A stretch of DNA of 50,347 nucleotides. Source: CAXBDP01 sp964598395 (GTDB taxonomy: Bacteria > Bacteroidota > Bacteroidia > Cytophagales > Cyclobacteriaceae). The stretch spans positions 1 to 50,347 of the forward strand of contig CAZRBW010000017.1 in NCBI GenBank assembly GCA_964598395.1, written 5' to 3'. The translations under genes and the position numbers were made by a program. Below, one piece after another: positions 25,950-33,803 of this stretch (positions within the stretch are counted from its first letter, which is position 1; the number at the start of each line of letters is the position of its first letter). Under the pieces are notes generated by a model. That model worked only from the letters and a program-made list of their open reading frames with translations, made no database searches and was not told where the DNA came from.

Positions 25950-27314
25950 ATGGTTAAAAAGGAAAAGGTTTTCCCAAGTTTGGGATTTTCAGCTATTGTA
26001 TTTTTTTTACTCATACTCCCGCCATTCATTATTTCGGCCAATAATAGTGAGACGGGGAATAAGCTGCCAACCCCCAATGAAAGGATTTTAGTAAGACTCA
26101 CCAATGATTTATCTGAATCAGCCAATTTTGAAACAGGTGAAAAACTCATCCACGATTTTTTAAATCGAAACAGCATCAAAGGAGCGACGGTTAGTGTGAT
26201 GCACAAAGGTAAATTGGTGTATGCCAAAGGTTTCGGCTACAGCAATTTGGAGAAAGAGGAAGAAGTACAGCCCTTCCATATTTTCAGAATAGCAAGTGCG
26301 TCCAAATGGGTAACTGCTTTGGGCATAATGAAACTTGTACAAGAGGAAAAGCTATCCTTGGACGATTATGTATTCGCAGAAAAATCTTGGTTGGCAAATG
26401 AGTCTTACACACAGCTAATGAAAGACCCTAATTATAATCGGATTCAAATCAAGCATTTACTTTACCATACTGCAGGCTGGAACAGCAATGTAATGGGTGA
26501 CCCAATGTTTAAGCCAACTGAATATGCAAAGCGAGTAGGGCATGAAGGTGAAATTACACAAGATGATATTTTTGGATTTAGTCTTTACTACAAATTACCT
26601 TACAGACCTGGAACACGGTACAGCTACAGTAATGTTGGTTATGCTTTTTTGGGTAAGATTATAGAAAAGGTCTCTGGAATGAATTATGAAGAATATATCA
26701 AATCTGAGATACTCTTACCACTAGGAATTAGGGATATGAGGTTGACAGCCAAAAGTATTAATGAAAAGACTTTTCCAGAGGTTGAATATTATGATCATGA
26801 TGGAGATACTTATAGAAGCAATGCTTATGGATATGAAGGTGAAGCTTCTAGAATTTATGAGGGGACTCACTATGAAGCATTAGGAGGTGCAGGCGCCTGG
26901 GCTGCAAGTCCTTCAGATTTATTGAAATTATTAGCGGCAAGTGATGGGGATGATTCTATGCCTGATTTCTTAAGAAAAGATATTGTTGAGCAAATGCTTA
27001 CTCCAACAAATCCGGGCAACTCATTTATTGGCTGGGTAGATGTAAAAGATAATCAATGGAAACGAACAGGCACTTTAATAGGGACTAACACATTGCTGAT
27101 GCGCTACAATGAGGATATAAGTTTTTGTATAGTAACAAATACAAGCACATGGAAGGGCGGAAGAACAAATACTGAGCTACAATGGCTCATGACTCAATTT
27201 TTAAAATCAGTTGAAGAATGGCCATCTCACAATTTATTTCATTATTATGAGCTTCAACCAGTACAAACCGTAAGTAATTTGGGTTTTAGGGGATTATCAG
27301 TCGAAACTTTTTAA
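25950..27314 (+). CDS. Serine hydrolase, class C beta-lactamase family
   Basis: 454 residues with an N-terminal hydrophobic export signal. Catalytic motifs: SASK (SxxK) in FRIASASKWVTALG, YSN (YxN) in YSYSNVGYAFLGKI, and a possible third-motif variant RTG in WKRTGTLIGT instead of the usual KTG/HxG. Members include D-aminopeptidases, esterases and peptidoglycan-active enzymes; real beta-lactamase activity cannot be inferred. It starts 61 nt after the DUF1501 gene on the same strand. A near-match of the octamer (26015, first base differs) lies in the signal region. Confidence 0.88.
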   Translation: MVKKEKVFPSLGFSAIVFFLLILPPFIISANNSETGNKLPTPNERILVRLTNDLSESANFETGEKLIHDFLNRNSIKGATVSVMHKGKLVYAKGFGYSNLEKEEEVQPFHIFRIASASKWVTALGIMKLVQEEKLSLDDYVFAEKSWLANESYTQLMKDPNYNRIQIKHLLYHTAGWNSNVMGDPMFKPTEYAKRVGHEGEITQDDIFGFSLYYKLPYRPGTRYSYSNVGYAFLGKIIEKVSGMNYEEYIKSEILLPLGIRDMRLTAKSINEKTFPEVEYYDHDGDTYRSNAYGYEGEASRIYEGTHYEALGGAGAWAASPSDLLKLLAASDGDDSMPDFLRKDIVEQMLTPTNPGNSFIGWVDVKDNQWKRTGTLIGTNTLLMRYNEDISFCIVTNTSTWKGGRTNTELQWLMTQFLKSVEEWPSHNLFHYYELQPVQTVSNLGFRGLSVETF

Positions 27315-27457
27315 TCAAAATCCCTTCTTTCTTTTGCAGTTTCATTTTTTCCTGTAATATTTGTGTATCAGCAGGTTGTCTGAAATTCATCTACAACAGT
27401 GGATTATTTTAAAATTCTTGTTGATTTCGTTCATTTTCTTAACTAATATTTCTTTTC

Positions 27458-27709
27458 ATGAACATTTACATTGGTAACCTGAATTTTAAGATTCAGGAGG
27501 ATCAAATCAGATCCATTTTTGAAGAATTTGGTGAAGTATCATCCGTGAAGCTTATTCGCGATCGTGAAACTGCCAGATCAAAAGGTTTCGGTTTCGTTGA
27601 AATGCCAAATGACGGCGAAGGCGAGGCAGCAATTAACAGCCTTAACCAAAGCGAAGTTATGGGCCGTCCTATGGTGGTAAATGAAGCCAGACCACAAGAA
27701 AGAAGATAA
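27458..27709 (+). CDS. Single-RRM RNA-binding protein
   Basis: 83 residues that are almost only one RNA recognition motif. RNP2 reads IYIGNL and RNP1 reads KGFGFVEM, with the usual beta-alpha-beta spacing (IRSIFEEFGEVSSVKLI). A short basic tail EARPQERR replaces the glycine-rich tail seen in many relatives. Such stand-alone RRM proteins occur in cyanobacteria and Bacteroidota and bind single-stranded RNA, acting in post-transcriptional control. It is a monocistronic unit, 143 nt after the previous gene and closed by a strong terminator 35 nt downstream. Confidence 0.95.
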   Translation: MNIYIGNLNFKIQEDQIRSIFEEFGEVSSVKLIRDRETARSKGFGFVEMPNDGEGEAAINSLNQSEVMGRPMVVNEARPQERR

Positions 27710-27744
27710 TAACCTAAAGGAATTAATCTTATAATTTTGGCTTT

Positions 27745-27774
27745 AAAAGCGGGTTTTATACCCGCTTTTTTTTT
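27745..27774 (+). terminator. Intrinsic terminator of the RRM gene
   Basis: AAAAGCGGG (27745-27753) pairs perfectly with CCCGCTTTT (27761-27769) around TTTTATA and is followed by further Ts. One of the strongest terminators in the window. Confidence 0.92.
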
Positions 27775-27824
27775 AATTTGAATTTTGAATTTCTTTTCTC
27801 CTTTCACAATTCAGCTTAATAATT

Positions 27825-28406
27825 ATGCGTAGGATCACAATATTATCTTGCTTGTTTTTATCACTATCTTTTTTTTCCTGTTCTCAAAATAAGGAGAAAT
27901 CATCAACTGAAGAAATCCTAAAGGTAGAACCAAATTGGTTTTATTTAGTGCGCCATGCCGAAAAGGTAGATGATGGAACTAACGACCCTGAACTTACTGA
28001 GATGGGTCAAAATAGAGCAATCCTTCTGTTTGAAATGCTTAAGGAAAATCCTCCCGCTATTATTTACAGTAGCCCTTTTAAAAGAAGTATCTTAACTGCT
28101 CAACCTTTGGCAGATAGTTTGGGAATTGAAATTACAATGTATGATCCGAGCGATTCACCTAAATTAATGGAAGAAATTTTCACCAAGCATTCAGGAAAAA
28201 AAGTACTTATTGTTGGTCATTCTAATACAATTCCTGGTATAGCTAACTTATTACTTTGGGAAAATAAATACGAAAATTTGGAGGAATCGGACTACGACAA
28301 GCTTTTTGTAGTACAAGGTTCAAAACAAAATAAGGGTACTCACATAATCTTAAACTTTTCGCCTGATTGGAATTCTGCTAATAGTAGTAACACAGACAAA
28401 CTCTAG
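27825..28406 (+). CDS. Histidine phosphatase (SixA/phosphoglycerate-mutase-like) lipoprotein
   Basis: 193 residues. The lipoprotein signal ends LSFFSC with Cys19. The catalytic His is in YLVRHAEKVDDG (RHxEK instead of RHGE), and the second His is in VLIVGHSNTIPG; IYSSPFKRSILTAQPLAD supplies the phosphate-binding Arg. It should remove phosphate from small molecules or proteins in the periplasm. It lies between two terminators and so is probably monocistronic. The octamer at 28050 encodes Pro-Pro-Ala just before the IYSSPF motif. Confidence 0.9.
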   Translation: MRRITILSCLFLSLSFFSCSQNKEKSSTEEILKVEPNWFYLVRHAEKVDDGTNDPELTEMGQNRAILLFEMLKENPPAIIYSSPFKRSILTAQPLADSLGIEITMYDPSDSPKLMEEIFTKHSGKKVLIVGHSNTIPGIANLLLWENKYENLEESDYDKLFVVQGSKQNKGTHIILNFSPDWNSANSSNTDKL

Positions 28407-28434
28407 AATTCATTTTTTTTATCAAATGAATTTT
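28407..28434 (+). terminator. AT-rich hairpin after the phosphatase gene
   Basis: AATTCATTT (28407-28415) pairs perfectly with AAATGAATT (28424-28432) around an 8-nt loop and is followed by two further Ts. Low G+C makes it a weak terminator candidate. Confidence 0.5.
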
Positions 28435-28504
28435 CCATACAGAAATCTGGATGGGTCAATATAGCGTGATATAAAACTTTTAATGAGAGGCTAATTTCCC
28501 TACC

Positions 28505-29176
28505 ATGAAAAACAAAGCATTTTTAGGACTTACAATTTCCATTTTCTCTGCTTATATCATTTTACTAATTGGAAGTTCAGTGCTTACAAGCAAGGTTCAT
28601 AAGTTGAGCAACAATATTTCTACCATGTATCATGATAGGCTTATTCCTTCGGTAGATATTTACCAGATTCATGATTTATTGTATCAAAACCGTTTTATCA
28701 TTGAAAATATCATTTCTGCAAAAGAGGAATTATTGGAGCAGCAATTAAGACATTCAATTGCGAAAAACTCTCTCTCTGTAGATTCTCTTCTTTTGATGTA
28801 TTCTCAAACCATGCTAGTAGAAGATGAAAAAAGTGGAATTAAAGATTTGAAATCGAATTTGGAAAGCCAACTAAATTGGAATCAGTTGATTCTTTCCTCG
28901 GTCCAGAACCAAAATGACTCGATTGCTAGACAAATTTTTGATGGACCTGCAAATACATCCTTCACCAAACTGATTGGAAATTTGAATAGCTTAGAGAGAA
29001 TTCAAGACAAAGTTGGGCGCGAATTACTTTCGGATGCTATTTACCAAGTGAAATTAGTGAAAATAATTTCTCAGCTCTTATTGGCTCTATCTATACTGAG
29101 TATCACGTTTTTAATCTACTCATTGAAGACATTTTTTAAGACAAGTATTTTTAATTATAAACCGTCGGCAAATTAA
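28505..29176 (+). CDS. Membrane protein resembling a chemoreceptor four-helix-bundle sensor domain
   Basis: 223 residues: TM helix at about 6-27 (LTISIFSAYIILLIGSSVL), a helical extracytoplasmic region of about 150 residues with the pattern IPSVDIYQIHDLLYQNRFIIENI, then a second TM helix near the C-terminus (ISQLLLALSILSITFLIYSL) and a short cytoplasmic tail. This is the layout of the 4HB_MCP sensor module, but with no HAMP or signalling domain after TM2. It could sense a ligand and act through a partner. A structured intergenic RNA candidate and the ECF sigma gene follow. Confidence 0.68.
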   Translation: MKNKAFLGLTISIFSAYIILLIGSSVLTSKVHKLSNNISTMYHDRLIPSVDIYQIHDLLYQNRFIIENIISAKEELLEQQLRHSIAKNSLSVDSLLLMYSQTMLVEDEKSGIKDLKSNLESQLNWNQLILSSVQNQNDSIARQIFDGPANTSFTKLIGNLNSLERIQDKVGRELLSDAIYQVKLVKIISQLLLALSILSITFLIYSLKTFFKTSIFNYKPSAN

Positions 29177-29191
29177 TTCACCTTTTTTTTC

Positions 29192-29316
29192 AACCCGTTC
29201 CAACCATTTACCGAAAGTGACTGTCTTATGGTTAGTGATTCGGGAGTGGATCGCTCAACCCGCAAAAACGAAATCAATGGCGAGCGAAGACTTTTTGCAA
29301 TGGGTTAAAAAACACC
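29192..29316 (+). ncRNA. Candidate structured RNA with a four-way junction
   Basis: By hand the region folds consistently. P1 is AACCCGTT (29192-29199) with AATGGGTT (29299-29306). P2 is AACCAT (29202-29207) with ATGGTT (29228-29233). P3 is AGTGAT (29234-29239) with ATCGCT (29250-29255). P4 is GCAAAAA (29262-29268) with TTTTTGC (29292-29298). P2/P3 and P4/P1 abut and could stack. Ten nt later comes a strong hairpin. The sequence TTACCG in the P2 loop is complementary to CGGTAA in that hairpin's loop. It lies in a 270-nt gap between a 4HB-like gene and an ECF sigma gene. It could be a stand-alone sRNA (a 6S-like RNA is one option) or a leader that controls the sigma operon. I recognise no known family. 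Confidence 0.5.
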
Positions 29317-29353
29317 AGAATGTTCTGATCGGTAAATTCCGGCAGAACATTCT
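29317..29353 (+). terminator. Terminator hairpin downstream of the RNA candidate
   Basis: AGAATGTTCTG (29317-29327) pairs perfectly with CAGAACATTCT (29343-29353), 11 bp, followed by TGTTTTG. Its 15-nt loop contains CGGTAAAT (29330-29337), the exact complement of ATTTACCG at 29206-29213, so loop pairing upstream could modulate it. Confidence 0.7.
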
Positions 29354-29446
29354 TGTTTTGAGCTATATATGTTTCCTTTTCTCTATCTAAGCTGAAAAAT
29401 ATGTCTTACTTTAGCAGTATCGTGACAAATGAATTAGCGAAGGTAA

Positions 29447-30001
29447 ATGGATGAAAAGGATCTTATAGAAGGCTGCAAAAAAGGAAAGCAGAAAGCTCAA
29501 AAGTTGTTATACGACAATTACAGCCGATCTATGTACCTAATCTGTCTGCGATTTACCAAAAATGAGGAAGATGCTCAAGATGTACTGCAAGAGGCATTTA
29601 TAAAGATATTTAAGCACATACTTACTTTTAGAGAAGAGTCTTCTCTTTATTATTGGATCAAACGAATCGTAATCAACACTGCAATAAATTTTCAAAGAAG
29701 TCAGCTTTTTCTACATGCCCAACTCAATTCAAATGAGGTTGAAAATGTACAAGGAGTTGAAGATGCAGTGTCGAATTACCAATATGAAGAGTTGCTAAAA
29801 CTATTACAAGCTTTGCCAGATGGATGCAGAATTATTTTCAACTTGTATGCAATTGAAGGATACAAGCATAAAGAAATAGCCGAAAAGCTTGGGATAAGCG
29901 AAGGAACTTCAAAGTCGCAATACAATAGAGCTAGAATGCTGCTACAGGAAATGTTTGCAGAACAACAAAGACCAGTATATGGAGAATCCAGAGGAATATA
30001 A
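29447..30001 (+). CDS. ECF-type RNA polymerase sigma factor
   Basis: 184 residues, the standard ECF layout. Region 2 is visible as LLYDNYSRSMYLICLRFTKN followed by EEDAQDVLQEAFIKIF, and region 4 as LLQALPDGCRIIFNLYAIEG followed by YKHKEIAEKLGISEGTSKSQ, the latter containing the helix-turn-helix. The sequence belongs to the Bacteroidota ECF groups that pair with a co-transcribed membrane partner. The next gene overlaps its 3' end by 23 nt. Upstream, 29407-29414 reads TACTTTAG, one base off TAnnTTTG. The structured RNA candidate ends 93 nt before the start. Confidence 0.95.
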   Translation: MDEKDLIEGCKKGKQKAQKLLYDNYSRSMYLICLRFTKNEEDAQDVLQEAFIKIFKHILTFREESSLYYWIKRIVINTAINFQRSQLFLHAQLNSNEVENVQGVEDAVSNYQYEELLKLLQALPDGCRIIFNLYAIEGYKHKEIAEKLGISEGTSKSQYNRARMLLQEMFAEQQRPVYGESRGI

Positions 30002-31550
30002 GCGCGGTCCTTTTGAAGAAAGCTTTAGAAAAGCTTTTGAAGGCAAAGAGGCTACTCCTCCCGCATCAGTTTGGGAAAAATTGGCGTGGAAGAAATCTTT
30101 TGTTGGTAAGGAAAAAGGTGTAAATCCTCCTCCTGCTGTTTGGTCCCGAATTCAAAATGAGCTTTATCCTGCTGCTGCCAAGATTCCTTTCTACAAAACT
30201 AATTATGCTAAAATGGCTGCCGCTGCGGCTGTTTTATTCTTTGTAGTAATTTTTGGTTTAAATAATATTGAGTTTGCTCCTTCTGAAATTGATATTTCTC
30301 AAAATGAGGAAATTAATGTTTCAGAAAATATCAACTCGCAATCCAGCGAAACTTCGACTTCTGATAATAGAATACAAAATCAGCGGGAGGTAGGATCAAT
30401 TGTAGAGCAAAATTCGACCACAGATCAAGCAAATAATTCTAGCGCAAATCAATTGCCTTTATCTCAATCAGATGTAAACTCTGAATCCTCACAAGCAGTC
30501 AATATTAATGTAAGTGAACAACTCGAGTCAACTCAAATTGCAGCATTGAATGAAAATAATGTATTCGACATCGACAAAAAAATAGATGAGCTATCGGAGA
30601 CTCTTTTGACAAAAAGTATTGATTCTGAAAGCTTTGATAAAAGCAGTTTGGAAGCAATTAATCAAGGCTTGGATGTGCTAGCATTGGACAACTCAACAAG
30701 CACAAAGCAGATTCCAAGACTTACTGCAAACAAGAAAACACCAGCAGAAATTACCACATTCAAAGTTCCTGAAACATCAGCACCAAGAATTCACAATCCT
30801 AATAAAGGCTTTTTTACTCAAATGAGTTTTAACACTGGCTCTTTCGATCCTAATTTCACAATGCAGGAAGGAGATATTATCAATGCATATGCATTGACAG
30901 TGAATAGCCGTGAGTCAGTAGCAGTGCCTGCTCAAATGGGCGTGCAACAAAAACCAGAAAGTTCGATGCAAATTGGTGTAGGACTTGGCTACAAGCTAGG
31001 CAAAAACTTATTGATTGAGTCAGGAATTCAATATGCCAATCATACCACCACGAGTATTTCTAATGTGGTTTCGAGCCCGCAACATTTTACATGGGGCAAG
31101 CCAGTAACTGTGGCTGTGACAAATGAAGAACGCCTTCGTCCGCAAATGGAATTTGAGATTACCGATGCGTACCTTGTTCGTAATGCCTTCCAATTTGTAT
31201 CCGTACCACTTAATTTGGGTTTTATCATCCCTATGAATAAAACAGAAGTTTTGCTTAAGACAGGAGCCACAGCCAACGTATTTACTGGTGGAGAAATCAT
31301 CGATCCAAATGGCAGATTACGTACTGAAGTGTTCAGGCCTGGAAATGCTTCACCATATAATGCTGTATTTGTGCAAGGTATGGTTGCAACCGAAGTTGCT
31401 TATAAAATTTCTCCAGCATATAGCCTAGGTGTACAAGCAGGTTACTTTTTCGCAGTTTCAGATTTGGCAAAGAGTAATGTATTATTTAGCAGTCAGCCAA
31501 ATCAATACAATTTGGGTTTTGTAATGCGATACAATTTACCTCGATTCTAA
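29979..31550 (+). CDS. Anti-sigma-like membrane protein with C-terminal barrel-like domain
   Basis: 523 residues from the ATG at 29979, overlapping the sigma gene by 23 nt; an upstream TTG at 29955 is less likely. The N-terminal cytosolic ~65 residues hold a duplicated motif, ATPPASVWEKL and NPPPAVWSRI. Next come one TM helix (MAAAAAVLFFVVIFGLN), a Ser/Asn/Gln-rich low-complexity stretch of ~150 residues, and a C-terminal ~230-residue region with barrel-like strands (MQIGVGLGYKLGKNLLIESG, YSLGVQAGYFFAVS, YNLGFVMRYNLPRF). Such proteins accompany ECF sigmas in Bacteroidota and probably sequester them. How a membrane helix and a barrel-like domain coexist is unclear; it could span the periplasm. 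Octamers at 30057 and 30383. Confidence 0.75.
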   Translation: MENPEEYKRGPFEESFRKAFEGKEATPPASVWEKLAWKKSFVGKEKGVNPPPAVWSRIQNELYPAAAKIPFYKTNYAKMAAAAAVLFFVVIFGLNNIEFAPSEIDISQNEEINVSENINSQSSETSTSDNRIQNQREVGSIVEQNSTTDQANNSSANQLPLSQSDVNSESSQAVNINVSEQLESTQIAALNENNVFDIDKKIDELSETLLTKSIDSESFDKSSLEAINQGLDVLALDNSTSTKQIPRLTANKKTPAEITTFKVPETSAPRIHNPNKGFFTQMSFNTGSFDPNFTMQEGDIINAYALTVNSRESVAVPAQMGVQQKPESSMQIGVGLGYKLGKNLLIESGIQYANHTTTSISNVVSSPQHFTWGKPVTVAVTNEERLRPQMEFEITDAYLVRNAFQFVSVPLNLGFIIPMNKTEVLLKTGATANVFTGGEIIDPNGRLRTEVFRPGNASPYNAVFVQGMVATEVAYKISPAYSLGVQAGYFFAVSDLAKSNVLFSSQPNQYNLGFVMRYNLPRF

Positions 31551-31563
31551 TTATTCCTATCTT

Positions 31564-31585
31564 GTTGGTGCAAATATTCACCAAC
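31564..31585 (+). promoter_or_regulatory. Perfect hairpin ending 1 nt before a start codon
   Basis: GTTGGTG (31564-31570) pairs perfectly with CACCAAC (31579-31585) around an 8-nt A/T-rich loop. The ATG of the Ycf48-like gene is at 31587. The stem would sit in the ribosome-binding region, so it may control translation. Confidence 0.5.
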
Positions 31586-31586
31586 C

Positions 31587-32636
31587 ATGAAAGTTCTCTA
31601 CTTACTTCTTCTTATTTCAATAGCTTGCCAATCTCCAAAAGAACAAGCCTTCATAGTCAATGAAAATCCTATTTGGGAGGTTTCTAATATCAATTCCAAT
31701 GCAAGTCTTCGAGGACTCTATTCGCTAAATGATTCTATTGTTTGGACTAGCGGAAGTGGATCTTATGTTGGTTTAAGCAAGGACGGAGGAATCACCTGGT
31801 TTAATCTTAGTGTCCCAAATGCAACAAAAAAAGATTTTAGAGACATTCATGCCTTTAGTGAAAATGAGGTAGTTGTGATGAGCGCTGGTGATTCTGCGGA
31901 ATTTTATTACACCTCGAATGCTGGCCAAACTTGGGAATTGAATTATCAAAATTACCGACCTGGGGTATTCTTCGATGGTATGGATTTCTGGGATGATGGT
32001 ACGGGCTTGGCATTTAGCGATCCTGTAGATGGCCAATTGGTATTTGCCAAAAGTGAAGATTTTGGTAAAACTTGGATAGATTTTATACCTAGCCATTTAC
32101 CTCCCGCCATTGCTGGTGAAGGTGGATTTGCAGCAAGCGGAACAAGCATTCTATGCTTTGGTGAAAGTAGTGTAGTAATTGGATTGGGAGCTCAAGAAAA
32201 GGTGAGAGTTTTTCGATCAAATGATAAAGGTGAAAATTGGGAAGCAATTGATACAGATCTTCAAACAGGAGAATATTACGGTATTTATACATTGGCCAAA
32301 AATGCGGGAGGGCAATTATTAGCTTTGGGAGGTTCTTTTTCTTCCCCTCAAACTGGAGAACGAAGTGCAGCATTATCACAGGACGGCACTAATTGGCAAG
32401 TGATAAGTGAAGGTATGCCTAATGTATACATCTCAGGCTTGGCTTTCCATGCAACTTTAGAAGTAGGCGTGGCAGTAGGCACGGAGGGAAGTTTCATTAG
32501 CTACGATAATGGCTCAACTTGGCTCAAGTTTTCTGATGAGTCCTTCAATAGCGTGATGATAACTGAAAATCAAGTGATTGCTGTTGGCGGCAGGGGTAAA
32601 GTAGGCAGATTTCCAATTCGTATACCAGCAAATTAA
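31587..32636 (+). CDS. Ycf48/BNR-repeat beta-propeller lipoprotein
   Basis: 349 residues. MKVLYLLLLISIACQS is a lipoprotein signal with Cys14. At least six Asp-box-type repeats can be read (SKDGGITW, TSNAGQTW, SEDFGKTW, SNDKGENW, LSQDGTNW, YDNGSTW), which build a sialidase-like or Ycf48-like propeller. No sialidase catalytic Arg triad is evident. Such proteins are surface binding or assembly scaffolds; function unknown. It lies 36 nt after the sigma/anti-sigma operon with a hairpin over its leader and overlaps rnhA (opposite strand) by 4 nt. Octamers at 32100 (Pro-Pro-Ala) and 32304 (Ala-Gly-Gly). Confidence 0.85.
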   Translation: MKVLYLLLLISIACQSPKEQAFIVNENPIWEVSNINSNASLRGLYSLNDSIVWTSGSGSYVGLSKDGGITWFNLSVPNATKKDFRDIHAFSENEVVVMSAGDSAEFYYTSNAGQTWELNYQNYRPGVFFDGMDFWDDGTGLAFSDPVDGQLVFAKSEDFGKTWIDFIPSHLPPAIAGEGGFAASGTSILCFGESSVVIGLGAQEKVRVFRSNDKGENWEAIDTDLQTGEYYGIYTLAKNAGGQLLALGGSFSSPQTGERSAALSQDGTNWQVISEGMPNVYISGLAFHATLEVGVAVGTEGSFISYDNGSTWLKFSDESFNSVMITENQVIAVGGRGKVGRFPIRIPAN

Positions 32637-33103
32637 AATAATCCCTTAGGCTTATTTTCTTGCTCGTAGCCAAAGTCAACTTTCAAATCAGGCCATTTGG
32701 CCGCTTCCACAGCTAGCTGATCGCATCGCTCATTTTCTGGATGGCCAGCATGGCCTTTTACCCAAACGAATTTCACTTTATGCAATTTTAGTAGCGGGAT
32801 TAACTCTTTCCACAAATCCACATTCTTTTTTCCTTTGAACGCGATTTTTTGCCAATTTGCCAACCAACCTTTTTCTATTGCATTTACTACATAAGAAGAA
32901 TCAGAATAAACGGTCACTGGCATTCCAGCCTTTTTAAGTGCCTGCAAGCCTCGAATTACAGCCAATAATTCCATTCTATTATTGGTGGTTAATCTAAATC
33001 CTTCAGCAAGTTCTTTCTCATGTGCATTATAGCGAAGGATGGCTCCATATCCACCAGGACCAGGATTTCCACTCGCTGCACCGTCCGTATATAAGTTTAT
33101 CAT
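32633..33103 (-). CDS. rnhA: Ribonuclease HI
   Basis: 156 residues, standard length. The DEDD catalytic set is complete: Asp in LYTDGAASGNPGPGGYG, Glu in NNRMELLAVIRGL, Asp in VYSDSSYVVNAI and Asp in ENERCDQLAVEAA; the basic-protrusion Trp-rich segment GWLANWQK is present. It degrades the RNA strand of RNA:DNA hybrids in the cytosol. The start overlaps the MarC stop by 4 nt, so it is probably co-transcribed with MarC; the 3' end overlaps the convergent Ycf48-like gene by 4 nt. Confidence 0.97.
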   Translation of the reverse strand: MINLYTDGAASGNPGPGGYGAILRYNAHEKELAEGFRLTTNNRMELLAVIRGLQALKKAGMPVTVYSDSSYVVNAIEKGWLANWQKIAFKGKKNVDLWKELIPLLKLHKVKFVWVKGHAGHPENERCDQLAVEAAKWPDLKVDFGYEQENKPKGLF

Positions 33104-33672
33104 TGACCTAATAGATTGCTCTTAATCAGTTTAATAGCAATAGCTAATAAGATAATTCCAAATACTTTTCTGATAATATTAAAGCCATTGACTCCAAGCT
33201 TTTTCTCCAACCAACCAGAAGTCTTCAATACAATGTATACGATGATCAAATTCAAAACAATGCCAACCAATATATTCATTGTTTCATACTCTGCTCTTAG
33301 TGCTAATATGGTCGTCATTGTACCAGCGCCCGCAATTAATGGAAATGCTAATGGTACAATAGAAGCAGTTTTCAACGTTTCAGGATCTTGTTTGAAAAAA
33401 TTGCGGCCTAGAATCATTTCCATACCAATAATGAAAATGATAATACCGCCAGCAATTGCAAAAGACCCAACATCCAACCCAAGTAATTTTAATAGAGACT
33501 CACCAACAAAAAGAAATGCAATCATTATAACTCCAGCTACAATGGTTGCTTTTTCTGATTGGATATGACCGGCTTGTTTTCTCAGGTCAATTACAACAGG
33601 TATAGAACCTAAAATATCTATTACCGAAAATAGAACTAAGGTTACCGAAATTATTTCTTTGAAGTTCAACAT
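33100..33672 (-). CDS. MarC/UPF0056-family membrane protein
   Basis: About 190 residues with six predicted TM helices: LVLFSVIDILGSIPVVIDL, VAGVIMIAFLFVGESLL, FAIAGGIIIFIIGMEMIL, ASIVPLAFPLIAGAGTM, LVGIVLNLIIVYIVL and KVFGIILLAIAIKLI. PLAFPLIAGAGTMTT is the family signature. I chose the ATG at 33672 (MLNFKEI), because the extra nine residues from 33699 are non-hydrophobic and atypical. The role of MarC proteins is unproven; they are transporter-like. Overlaps rnhA by 4 nt. Confidence 0.92.
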   Translation of the reverse strand: MLNFKEIISVTLVLFSVIDILGSIPVVIDLRKQAGHIQSEKATIVAGVIMIAFLFVGESLLKLLGLDVGSFAIAGGIIIFIIGMEMILGRNFFKQDPETLKTASIVPLAFPLIAGAGTMTTILALRAEYETMNILVGIVLNLIIVYIVLKTSGWLEKKLGVNGFNIIRKVFGIILLAIAIKLIKSNLLGQ

Positions 33673-33803
33673 AGGACAGGTTTTCGTATTGGCCTGCAAG
33701 TTAGTAATTGCTATGCTTATGCGGATGGTATTGATTGGAGAAATGTCTGCTTTACACTGAAAACCTTGAGATTGAGAAGGATTGTTTATTATTGAGTTAG
33801 ATT

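Noticed and set aside
25950..27314. Antibiotic beta-lactamase
   Set aside because: The SxxK and YxN motifs occur in many esterases and peptidases of this family; there is no resistance context.
29955..29978. TTG start for the anti-sigma-like gene
   Set aside because: An in-frame ATG at 29979 follows and gives a smaller overlap with the sigma gene.
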